A stretch of 47,928 nt of DNA from Acidimicrobiia bacterium (GTDB lineage: Bacteria; Actinomycetota; Acidimicrobiia; Acidimicrobiales; VFJN01), in assembly GCA_009694375.1 (NCBI GenBank), contig SHVB01000018.1, positions 1 through 47,928 of the forward strand. The letters are read 5' to 3'. Position 1 is the first letter of the stretch, and the number at the start of each line of letters is the position of its first letter. Positions 15,742-22,869 of this stretch are shown piece after piece. The notes below the pieces were generated by a model. The model ran no database searches, had not been told where the DNA came from, and saw only the letters and a list, made by a program, of their open reading frames with translations. Both the position numbers and the translations under genes were made by a program.

Positions 15742-16245
15742 TCAAACCTCGGATTCGACGGGGGGCGGGAGCCCCTCGGCGAGCGCGTCGACCACCACGG
15801 TCAGCAGGAAGCCCAAATAGTCATAGATCGAATAGGCGGTGACATTGGGATTGTCGTCGTCACCCTCGACCCCGTTGGTGTCCTCACTCACATCGAGGCG
15901 CGTGCCGAGTACGAGGCGTAAGTCGTTGAGGACAGTGAGCCAGCTGGAGAGTTGCTCCTCGGTGACCTCCTTCAGGGCGGTGGTCTCCTCCACGGTGGCG
16001 AGCGCCGCCAGTCGGCGGGCGAGGAGTTCATCGCGCACGAGTTGCTGGTACTCGCGATCACGTTCGGCGTCCTCGTGATAGGCGGTGGGGAAGAGGCGAC
16101 GCAGGGACGGGTCATTCGTGCCGAGTGAAAGCATGTCGCGCAACTGTGCCGCCAGGTTCCTCAGCAGTTCCTGTTCGATCTCAGGGAGACGCAGTTGGTA
16201 GGTGCCCCGCCGGGTGCGGGCGATGCGGCGCCGGATTTGAGCCAT
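15742..16245 (-). CDS. DUF2017 family protein
   Basis: A 167-residue soluble protein from ATG 16245, overlapping the clpS stop by one base (TGATG), so it is translationally coupled. The N-terminus IRRRIARTRRGTYQLRLPEIEQELLRNLAAQL leads into a helical protein with PSLRRLFPTAYHEDAERDREY and a C-terminal ITEEQL...WL..LNDLRLVLGTRLDV-like region. This matches the actinobacterial DUF2017 family, which is regularly found next to clpS. Function is unknown; the conserved pairing suggests a link to the Clp N-degron pathway. Downstream is the tRNA cluster. Confidence 0.85.
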   Translation of the reverse strand: MAQIRRRIARTRRGTYQLRLPEIEQELLRNLAAQLRDMLSLGTNDPSLRRLFPTAYHEDAERDREYQQLVRDELLARRLAALATVEETTALKEVTEEQLSSWLTVLNDLRLVLGTRLDVSEDTNGVEGDDDNPNVTAYSIYDYLGFLLTVVVDALAEGLPPPVESEV

Positions 16246-16550
16246 CAGGCGTCGTGCTGCATGGTGGCCCAGAGTCCGTGTTCGTGGAGCCGGAACACGT
16301 GGAGTTCGCAGGTTTCCCGTGGCCCGTTGGCCACCACCGCCCGGCCCTCATGGTGAACCTGGAGCATGAGTTGGTCGGCTTTCTCCCTCGAGTAGCCGAA
16401 CAGCTTTTGCAACACGAAGGCGACGTAAGACATCAGGTTGATGGGGTCGTTCCACACCAGCACGATCCAGGGTTGGTCGGGCTTGGTGCGGGTGTCGTCA
16501 ACGGGTTGGAAGACCTCGGCGGGGGCAGGTGCCGGAATGGGGGCAGCCAT
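16245..16550 (-). CDS. clpS: ATP-dependent Clp protease adaptor ClpS
   Basis: A 101-residue adaptor that delivers proteins with destabilising N-terminal residues to ClpAP or ClpCP. After an Ala/Pro-rich flexible N-terminus, the core begins at [20 protein letters not shown], with the Asn-Asp pair that binds the N-degron amino group. It continues through [29 protein letters not shown], where the His lines the same pocket, and ends in helical [13 protein letters not shown]. Start and stop both overlap neighbours by one base (ctaA upstream, DUF2017 downstream), making a tight three-gene leftward operon with heme A synthase. Confidence 0.95.
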   Translation of the reverse strand: MAAPIPAPAPAEVFQPVDDTRTKPDQPWIVLVWNDPINLMSYVAFVLQKLFGYSREKADQLMLQVHHEGRAVVANGPRETCELHVFRLHEHGLWATMQHDA

Positions 16551-17533
16551 CAGCCCGCCACCGGGGCGACGGGGCGACGCGGGGCCGGAGAGGTGACGGT
16601 AGGGATCGGCTCGGTCAGGGCGAGGTAGAAGCGGAGGGTAGCCACCCAGACCAGCACTGAACCCATCACGTGGGCCCCAACGAGGATCTCTGGCACTCCC
16701 GCAAAATACTGTACGTAGCCGAGCAGTCCCTGGGCCAGGATGGCGCCCACGAGCAGGCGGCCTCGGCCGATCGTGGACGCCGCCGCGTCGCCGCGGCTCA
16801 CCATGCGCAGCACGATCACCACAGTCGCCAGGAAGACCCAGACGGTGAGGCTGTGAAGCCGAGCGACGGTGGAGACGGCGAAGGGAAGCCGGTCGGCCGC
16901 CGTGTCGCCGCTGTGGGGCCCGCTGCCGGTGACGAAGGTGCCGGTGACCAGGACCAACCCGGCGAGGCCCACCAACACTCGCGAGCGAGCCAGGAGGCTC
17001 GGGGTCGCCCGGGCTCTGCGAGACCCGTCAGGCTCACTGGCCTTGTGGTGGAGGATCACCGCGTTGGCCACCAGGACGGCCGAGAGCAGATAGTGGCCCG
17101 CCACGGCGATCGGGGTGACGTGGAGGAGCACGACCACTCCGCCGAGGAGGGCCTGGGCCAGCACTCCGGCCACCAGGCCCCACGACCAGCCGATGAGGTC
17201 ACGGCGGCGCGGTCGGCGTCGATGCGACCCGAGCACGGCAACGGCCACCGCCAGCGACACCGCGCCGGTGAAGGTGCGGTTCACGAACTCAATCCATCCG
17301 TGGCTCCCGGTGGCACCGCGAGGTACCAGCGAACCGCTCTCGCAGGCCGGCCAGGTGGGACACCCCATCCCCGAGCCGGTGAGGCGAACGGCGGCCCCCG
17401 ACACGACAATGGCGCAGACCGCCACCAGCGCCACGGCGGTGATCACTCGATAGGTCTCGGGGCGGAGCGGGCCCCGCCAAACGGCGGCGAGATACCCACG
17501 GATGCGAAGCACGGTTCTCAGGCTACGGACCAC
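16550..17533 (-). CDS. ctaA: heme A synthase (CtaA/Cox15)
   Basis: A 327-residue membrane protein from GTG 17533 with about eight transmembrane helices. It oxidises the C8 methyl of heme O to a formyl group, making heme A for cytochrome oxidase. Visible features: [24 protein letters not shown] near residues 44–67 with a cysteine pair of the type seen in Gram-positive Cta[14 protein letters not shown] with a heme-ligand His; [11 protein letters not shown] with a second; and [13 protein letters not shown] and [11 protein letters not shown] in the duplicated C-terminal four-helix bundle. It is divergent from ctaB across 72 bases, next to the oxidase locus it serves. Confidence 0.93.
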   Translation of the reverse strand: MVRSLRTVLRIRGYLAAVWRGPLRPETYRVITAVALVAVCAIVVSGAAVRLTGSGMGCPTWPACESGSLVPRGATGSHGWIEFVNRTFTGAVSLAVAVAVLGSHRRRPRRRDLIGWSWGLVAGVLAQALLGGVVVLLHVTPIAVAGHYLLSAVLVANAVILHHKASEPDGSRRARATPSLLARSRVLVGLAGLVLVTGTFVTGSGPHSGDTAADRLPFAVSTVARLHSLTVWVFLATVVIVLRMVSRGDAAASTIGRGRLLVGAILAQGLLGYVQYFAGVPEILVGAHVMGSVLVWVATLRFYLALTEPIPTVTSPAPRRPVAPVAG

Positions 17534-17605
17534 AGGCCCGGCTGCTCCAACTAGCCGCTATCAGGGTTCGCCACGGGGAGGACGTCAGCCCTAGCCTCAC
17601 CGGTT

Positions 17606-18550
17606 GTGTCCGCGGTCGCCGTCTCTCCTGTTGCCCGTGTGGCGGCGTACGTGGCGCTTACCAAACCGAGGATCATCGAACTACTGCTGGTGACCACCGT
17701 TCCCACGATGGTGGTGGCGGAGCAGGGCATGCCGCCGCTGTGGTTGATGATCTGTACCGTGGTGGGTGGCACCCTGGCGGCCGGTGGTGCCAATGCGATC
17801 AACATGTACGTAGACCGCGACATCGATTCACTGATGGAGCGCACCAAGAACCGTCCGCTCGTCACCGGGGTGCTGACGCCCCGATCTGCTTTGGTCTTCG
17901 CCGTAAGTCTGGAGATCCTGGCCTTCGTCTTCTTGTGGGCCACGGTGAACTTGCTCAGCGCAGCGCTCGCAGTGGCGGCCTGTCTTTTTTACGTGTTCGT
18001 CTACACGCTCTGGCTGAAGCGCACCTCGACCCACAACATCGTTATCGGGGGGGCGGCCGGCGCGGCTCCCGTCCTCATCGGCTGGAGTGCGGTAACTAAC
18101 AGCCTCGGCTGGGAGCCCGTGGTCCTCTTCGCCATCATTTTCTACTGGACCCCTCCGCACTTCTGGGCCCTCGCCATCCGCTACCGGGACGACTATTCGG
18201 CGGCCGACGTGCCGATGCTGCCGTCGGTGGTGAGCCTCACGCGCACCGCGGAGCGCATCCTGTCTTACACGCTTTTTCTTTGGGCGCTCACCCTGGTTTT
18301 TGCGCCGATAGGCGGCATGGGGTTGGTCTACCTCGGCTCGGCGATCGTGCTGGGCGCGGTGTTTACCTACTACGCGCTGCGGCTACTCACGCTGGCCAAC
18401 CAGGTGGAGGCATCCACCCCCTCGGGGGGCGGACCGGGTGAGCCGGAGATCCGCTCCACGGCGATGCGCCTTTTCACTTGGTCGATCACCTACCTCACGC
18501 TTCTGTTCGGGGCCATGGCCCTGGATCAGTTGCTGCGTTTCGGATGGTGA
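17606..18550 (+). CDS. ctaB: protoheme IX farnesyltransferase (heme O synthase)
   Basis: A 314-residue UbiA-family prenyltransferase from GTG 17606, with about nine transmembrane helices. It adds a farnesyl group to heme B to give heme O, the precursor of heme A. The LTKPRIIELLLVTTVPTM start, the first Asp-rich motif NAINMYVDRDIDSLMERTKN with RPL following, and FYWTPPHFWALAIRYRDDYS with the second catalytic region are all present and intact. Length is normal. It stands 86 bases before the first oxidase-related gene and divergent from ctaA, so heme A synthesis brackets the oxidase genes. Confidence 0.95.
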   Translation: MSAVAVSPVARVAAYVALTKPRIIELLLVTTVPTMVVAEQGMPPLWLMICTVVGGTLAAGGANAINMYVDRDIDSLMERTKNRPLVTGVLTPRSALVFAVSLEILAFVFLWATVNLLSAALAVAACLFYVFVYTLWLKRTSTHNIVIGGAAGAAPVLIGWSAVTNSLGWEPVVLFAIIFYWTPPHFWALAIRYRDDYSAADVPMLPSVVSLTRTAERILSYTLFLWALTLVFAPIGGMGLVYLGSAIVLGAVFTYYALRLLTLANQVEASTPSGGGPGEPEIRSTAMRLFTWSITYLTLLFGAMALDQLLRFGW

Positions 18551-18636
18551 CCGCCCATGGAGGGCACAGTTCGAATGGGGGAGGTCCATGTGACTAGATT
18601 CCCAATCTGGATCGTTCCCTTCTCCCAGGTGCTTGC

Positions 18637-20274
18637 ATGACCGTCACAGAAGACGCTCCGGCCCCCGAACTGGTGGCCCTAGAGCCCAGTACCGCCCCCC
18701 CGGCCTCCGCCGGGCTCGTGGCCGTCCTGGCGTCGGGTGATCACAAGGTGTTGGGACGGCTTTGGATCGTGGCCGCCCTGGCGCAGTTGCTGCTCGTGCT
18801 GGGCGCGTCGCTTTATGTCGCCGCCATGCGCCTCGACCTCGCTGGCCTCGCCAACCTCACCGATAGTTCCAGCGACTGGTTCTCCCAGATCGTCACGTAT
18901 CGAGCGATTGGGGGCACTTTCCTTGTGCTCTTGCCGCTCACGATCGGCCTTGCCACCGTGGTCGTCCCGCTCCAGGTGGGGGCCTCCACGATTGCCTTCC
19001 CCCGGGCTGCGGCCGCCGCCGTGTGGGGTTACCTCGTGGGTAGTGGTCTTGTCATCGGCGCCTATTCGATCGACGGTGGACCCTTCGGCTCGAGTCGTAA
19101 CGGTGTGCGGCTGTTTGTGGCGGCCCTCGCGTTGGTCGTCGTCGCAGAGGTGCTGGCGTGGATCTGCATCATGACCACCGTCATCACCCTGCGGGCCCCG
19201 GGGATGACGCTGGCCCGTACTCCTCTATTTTCTTGGTCGGTCTTGATCGCGGGCGCCGTTTGGCTGCTCACCCTGCCCGTGCTGGTGGCCATGTTGGTGA
19301 TCACCTACGTCTTCGTGCGCTACCTCGGCGATGACAGCAGCGGCATTTACGCCCGCATCAGCTGGGCCTTTGGCCCGCCGGCGGTCTACGCCTTCGCGAT
19401 TCCGGTGCTCGGGTTCATCGCCACGGTGGTGCCTGTCTTTAGCGCCACCCGGCATCACCTCAACCGCTACGCCCGCACCGCCATCTCCGCGGTGGGTGCC
19501 TTGGTCGTCGGGGGCTGGGCCATCCCCAGTTTCGTGGGGGAGAGCACTCCATGGTTGTACAAACTGCCCTGGGTGGCGGTGTCCTTCCTTATTTTGATCC
19601 CCGTCCTGGCGTTGGTGGGATTGTGGGCGGCCACGCTTCGGAAGGGACGGGTCACCCTGGCCAGCCCGTTGCTCTTTGCGGCGGCATCACTGGTGATGCT
19701 GTTGGTTGGGTTGCTGGCGGGGGCGGTCCAAGCCATCAAGCCGATCAAAACGCTGGTCGACGGGCCCGGCACTTCGCTCTACGGCACGTCATGGACCACT
19801 GCGGTCGCTTCCTACGTGCTGCTGTCGCTCGCCATCGCTCTCCTCGGGGGCATCACGTTCTGGGCCCCGAAGTTGATTGGGCGCAGCTTGCGAGAGGGGG
19901 CGGCCCGTGGGGTCGCGGCGCTCCTGTTGGTGGGCACGGTGCTCTGGAGTTTCCCCGATCTGGTCTCCGGACTGTTGGGTCAGGGGGGCGACATACCGGG
20001 TCCGGTGGACGAGAACGTCTCGACGATCGAAGCCCTTAACGCGGTGTCTCTGGTGGGGGGTGTGTTCCTCGCCCTGGCGTTCTTGGGGTTCCTCAGCCTG
20101 GTGGTGCGGGCGATCGGGGGCCGGGAGCAGCCGGGCGACGATCCCTGGCACGGTCACACGCTCGAGTGGGCGACCTCTTCGCCGCCGCCGCCGGGGAACT
20201 TCGCCAGCCTCCCCGAGATCACGTCGGAGGCGCCGCTGTACGACGCCCGTCACCGGGAGACTTCGGCCCCATGA
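18637..20274 (+). CDS. Ligand-less paralog of cytochrome oxidase subunit I (pseudo-oxidase)
   Basis: A 545-residue protein from ATG 18637 with about 12–14 transmembrane helices. It aligns with the true subunit I encoded at 22870: DHKVLG (DHKKIG), QIVTYRAIGGTF (QVFTMHGVTMIF), PLQVGASTIAFPR, LRAPGMT, AFGPPAVYAFAIPVLGF (IFGHPEVYILILPAFGI), VGGWAIPSF (WGVWAHHMF), ALLGGITFWAPK and C-terminal DPWHGHTLEW. The low-spin heme His of helix II is Arg89, the CuB His of FGHPEVY is Pro247, the HH pair is Ile296-Pro297, and no His remains in helix X. The D-channel Asp and Glu equivalents are Thr118 and Ala249, and the K-channel Lys is Leu326. The Tyr of HPEVY is kept (Tyr251). The frame is intact and overlaps the next gene by four bases. 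It cannot bind heme or CuB in the usual way; a structural, assembly or regulatory role is inferred. Confidence 0.88.
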   Translation: MTVTEDAPAPELVALEPSTAPPASAGLVAVLASGDHKVLGRLWIVAALAQLLLVLGASLYVAAMRLDLAGLANLTDSSSDWFSQIVTYRAIGGTFLVLLPLTIGLATVVVPLQVGASTIAFPRAAAAAVWGYLVGSGLVIGAYSIDGGPFGSSRNGVRLFVAALALVVVAEVLAWICIMTTVITLRAPGMTLARTPLFSWSVLIAGAVWLLTLPVLVAMLVITYVFVRYLGDDSSGIYARISWAFGPPAVYAFAIPVLGFIATVVPVFSATRHHLNRYARTAISAVGALVVGGWAIPSFVGESTPWLYKLPWVAVSFLILIPVLALVGLWAATLRKGRVTLASPLLFAAASLVMLLVGLLAGAVQAIKPIKTLVDGPGTSLYGTSWTTAVASYVLLSLAIALLGGITFWAPKLIGRSLREGAARGVAALLLVGTVLWSFPDLVSGLLGQGGDIPGPVDENVSTIEALNAVSLVGGVFLALAFLGFLSLVVRAIGGREQPGDDPWHGHTLEWATSSPPPPGNFASLPEITSEAPLYDARHRETSAP

Positions 20275-20882
20275 GCACCACCACGGTCGGTCGGAACCCC
20301 CTGATCGATGCCCCGGCCGCGCCGCCCCGTCGGCCCCGCGTGCTCTTCGTGGGCGCTGCTTTTGGCGCGGCGGCGTCCGTCCTGCTCGTGGTGGCGGAAC
20401 TGGCGGTGTACCTGCAGGTACGGGGTCAATTGGCGTCGGCGGGCGATGCCACCTTCCCCGAGGGCGTGGTGCTGCCGCTCACGCCGGGAAGTATGGGAAT
20501 GGTCACGCTGGCTATGTCGGCGGTAACGATCAGTTGGGCGGTTTATGCCCTCCGCAACGATGATCGTCCCAACGCCTATGTGGCCGTAGGGCTCACCTTG
20601 CTCCTCGGCGTTGCCTTCATCAACTCCACCGCCTACCTCTACCAGCAGTTGGACATGGCGGTCACCGCTTCCCCCGCCGGGACGCTGTTGTACATCGTCA
20701 CTGCTACCCACCTGTTGATGGTGGTGGTGGGCATGATGTTTATTGCCGTAATGGGATTTCAAGCCCTGGGTGGTCAGCTCACTGGTCGTGACGCCGAGGG
20801 CATGAGCGCGGCGGCCCTCTACTGGTTCGCCATTATCGCCGTCTACGTCGTCATTTGGTACGGCATCTACATCACAAAGTAG
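20271..20882 (+). CDS. Divergent cytochrome oxidase subunit III-like paralog
   Basis: A 203-residue membrane protein from ATG 20271, coupled to the subunit I paralog by an ATGA overlap. It has five to six helices and matches subunit III in its second half: GTLLYIVTATHLLMVVVGM corresponds to SAFYTLTAFHGVHVSVGI of the true subunit III at 24872, and ALYWFAIIAVYVVIWYGIYI corresponds to GLYWHFVDIVWIVIFTVVYL. Only the first conserved His is kept (TATH); the second, and the His of the YWHF motif, are lost. Full length and intact frame argue against decay. It probably pairs with the ligand-less subunit I beside it, as III does with I in active oxidases. Function is unknown. Confidence 0.75.
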   Translation: MSTTTVGRNPLIDAPAAPPRRPRVLFVGAAFGAAASVLLVVAELAVYLQVRGQLASAGDATFPEGVVLPLTPGSMGMVTLAMSAVTISWAVYALRNDDRPNAYVAVGLTLLLGVAFINSTAYLYQQLDMAVTASPAGTLLYIVTATHLLMVVVGMMFIAVMGFQALGGQLTGRDAEGMSAAALYWFAIIAVYVVIWYGIYITK

Positions 20883-20897
20883 CGAGGGTTTCCTGCA

Positions 20898-21734
20898 ATG
20901 TTCACCACTGGGTCCAAGACGTTTCTCGGCATCGGCGCGTTCTCGCTGTTGCTGGCGGCTCTCTATGGTTGGACCACCGGCGGCACTGGTCTCGGCCCGG
21001 TGACGGCGGGCTACAACGGGGGTGTCGGCGATCACCTCGGCTACACGCTGCTGGTGTCGTTTGGTCTGTTGAGCCTCTTCCTGGGTCTGGTGGCGGTGGC
21101 CACCCGCGACGCCGAGTCCGACGCACTGGCGGAACTGGCCGGCATGGAGACCGCCCCCGCCGAGGCCGCTCCGGCTGGACGAGCCTTTGAGCCCGCTGTC
21201 GGAGCCTTTGGCGCTGGTTTGATCGTGCTGGGTCTGGTGGTGAGCAATGTGATGTTCGTGGTTGCCCTCTTTCTCCTGCTGGCCGTGCTCATTGAGTGGA
21301 TGGTGCTCGACTGGTCCGATCGGGCCACCGGGGACCCGGCGGCCAACCGGATGATTCGAAACCGTTTGATGGCTCCGCTGGAGATCCCGATCGTGGGGAT
21401 TCTCATCGTGGGCGGCGCCGTGGGGGCGTTCTCGCGGTTGCTGCTCACCTCCTCGGTGTTGGGGGCGGTAGCGGTGGCGATGGGCCTGGGTACGGTCATC
21501 TTTTTGGTGGGCATCCTGTTTGCCACCCGCCCCAAGTTGTCGCCCAACTTGATTGCCGGGGTGCTGGTGATCATGGCGATCGGTGTCGGGGTGGCTGGGG
21601 TGGGGGCGGCGTCGCGCGGCGAACGGGTGACCGAAGAGCCCACCAACCAAGACGAGGGGACCGGCAACAAGGCCTTTATCCCGCCGGGCACCAACAAGAG
21701 CACGACCACCACTGTGCCGGAGGGAGAGGGTTGA
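20898..21734 (+). CDS. Multi-helix membrane protein, CtaF-like N-terminal half
   Basis: A 278-residue membrane protein from ATG 20898, 15 bases after the subunit III paralog. The N-terminal half has helices near 8–28, 46–68 and 100–136. The pattern FLGIGAFSLLLAALYGWTTG, a Gly-rich spacer and a glycine/leucine helix resembles the actinobacterial oxidase subunit IV (CtaF); this similarity is weak and judged by eye. The second half is extra: an unusual conserved-looking motif EWMVLDWSDRATGD and RMIRNRLMAPLEIPI, then about four helices and an acidic, Thr-rich tail with TNKSTTTTVPEGEG. The stop overlaps the coxB-type gene by one base. No catalytic residues are evident. Its place suggests a subunit or assembly partner of the oxidase complex. 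Confidence 0.65.
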   Translation: MFTTGSKTFLGIGAFSLLLAALYGWTTGGTGLGPVTAGYNGGVGDHLGYTLLVSFGLLSLFLGLVAVATRDAESDALAELAGMETAPAEAAPAGRAFEPAVGAFGAGLIVLGLVVSNVMFVVALFLLLAVLIEWMVLDWSDRATGDPAANRMIRNRLMAPLEIPIVGILIVGGAVGAFSRLLLTSSVLGAVAVAMGLGTVIFLVGILFATRPKLSPNLIAGVLVIMAIGVGVAGVGAASRGERVTEEPTNQDEGTGNKAFIPPGTNKSTTTTVPEGEG

Positions 21735-22861
21735 TGAAGCTACGTAACTCTGGTCTCGTGAAGGCCCTTTTTGTGGTGCCGATCCTCCTGGCGCTCGGAG
21801 CCTGTGCCACCGATGCTCCGCTCGACACTCTGAACCCTAAGGGGCCGGAGGCCGACGCCATCCAGAACCTGGTCGTGCCCGTCTTCGCCATCGCGGCGGT
21901 GGTGTTCGTGCTGGTGGAGTTCGGCGTGTTGTTCCTGGCCATCAAGTTCCGCCGGCGCAAAGACGACGACGACAGCCTGCCGGTCCAGCACCATGGCAAC
22001 TTCAGACTCGAAATAGGCTGGACCATCCTTCCGGCCCTGGTGTTGGCCGGCGTGGGGGCCGCCTCGGTGTTCACGCTGTTTGATCTCGCCGATACGCCCG
22101 CCGATGCGCAAGACGTCACGGTGATTGGGCAGCAGTGGTGGTGGGAGTATCGCTACGACGTAGACGGTGACGGCGAAGACGACATCATCACGGCGAATGA
22201 CCTGGTGATCCCGGTCGGCCAACCCATCGCTCTCACCATCGAGTCGCGTGACGTGATCCACTCTTTCTGGATTCCCGCCCTCAACGGCAAGCGTGACGCC
22301 GTGCCCGGGCGGGCCCAGCCGCTCACCATCGAAGCCGATGAGCCCGGGGTGTACCGAGGCCAGTGCAGCGAGTTCTGTGGTCTTTCCCATGCGTACATGC
22401 GGATGCGAGTGGTCGCCTTGGACGCCGCCGACTACAAGACCTGGCAGGACAACCAACTCACGGGTGCCGAAGTGCCGCAGGCGGCATTGGCTAAGAAGGG
22501 CCTCGAGCAGTTCCGCATCTCCTGCTCGGGCTGTCACCTCGCGAGTGGGCCGGGCGGGGATGCCGATGTGTACAAAGGCACTGCCCAGGTGAGCGGCGCC
22601 GCTCCGAATCTCACGCACTTCGCCAGTCGGGGTGTATTTGCTGGCTCGATTTTTGATCTTTGGCTTGATACCAACGTCAACGGGGAGGTGGATACCGAAG
22701 AGATCGGTAAGATTTTCAATGTTGCCGACCTCAAAAAGTGGCTGCGCAATCCGCCCGCCGAGAAGCCGATGTATCCCCAGGGTGAGCGCGGTATGCCGAA
22801 CCTTCAACTCACTGAGCCACAGATTGATGCCCTCGTCGCCTACCTGAAGACGCTGGAGTAA
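21734..22861 (+). CDS. ctaC: caa3-type cytochrome c oxidase subunit II with fused cytochrome c
   Basis: A 375-residue lipoprotein from ATG 21734 with GGGAGAGGG before it. The signal peptide ends in LALGAC, so Cys24 is a lipidation site. Two transmembrane helices (about 46–70 and 95–117) are followed by the cupredoxin CuA domain: QQWWWEY, His176 in VIHSFWIP, Cys211 and Cys215 in CSEFCGLSH, His219 and Met222. After residue 250 a cytochrome c domain is fused, with heme motif CSGCH at 264–268 and a probable Met ligand near GMPN or PMYP. It receives electrons from a cytochrome bc1 complex or soluble donor and passes them through CuA to subunit I. The fused heme makes this a caa3 oxidase. Confidence 0.95.
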   Translation: MKLRNSGLVKALFVVPILLALGACATDAPLDTLNPKGPEADAIQNLVVPVFAIAAVVFVLVEFGVLFLAIKFRRRKDDDDSLPVQHHGNFRLEIGWTILPALVLAGVGAASVFTLFDLADTPADAQDVTVIGQQWWWEYRYDVDGDGEDDIITANDLVIPVGQPIALTIESRDVIHSFWIPALNGKRDAVPGRAQPLTIEADEPGVYRGQCSEFCGLSHAYMRMRVVALDAADYKTWQDNQLTGAEVPQAALAKKGLEQFRISCSGCHLASGPGGDADVYKGTAQVSGAAPNLTHFASRGVFAGSIFDLWLDTNVNGEVDTEEIGKIFNVADLKKWLRNPPAEKPMYPQGERGMPNLQLTEPQIDALVAYLKTLE

Positions 22862-22869
22862 CCCCCCCG

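Noticed and set aside
18637..20274. Subunit I paralog as a decaying pseudogene
   Set aside because: The frame is intact over 545 codons, scaffold motifs and C-terminus are kept, it overlaps the next gene by four bases, and all functional residues are lost while structural ones are not. This is more like functional change than random decay.
18637..20274. Subunit I paralog as a NorB-type nitric oxide reductase
   Set aside because: NO reductases keep the six heme/metal histidines; here none remains, and the closest visible match is the caa3 subunit I itself.
20250..21650. Minus-strand frame of 466 codons across the subunit III paralog and the CtaF-like gene
   Set aside because: Extremely rich in His, Gln, Arg and Gly, as expected from the antisense of GC-rich membrane protein genes; the plus-strand genes have overlaps, ribosome sites and helices.
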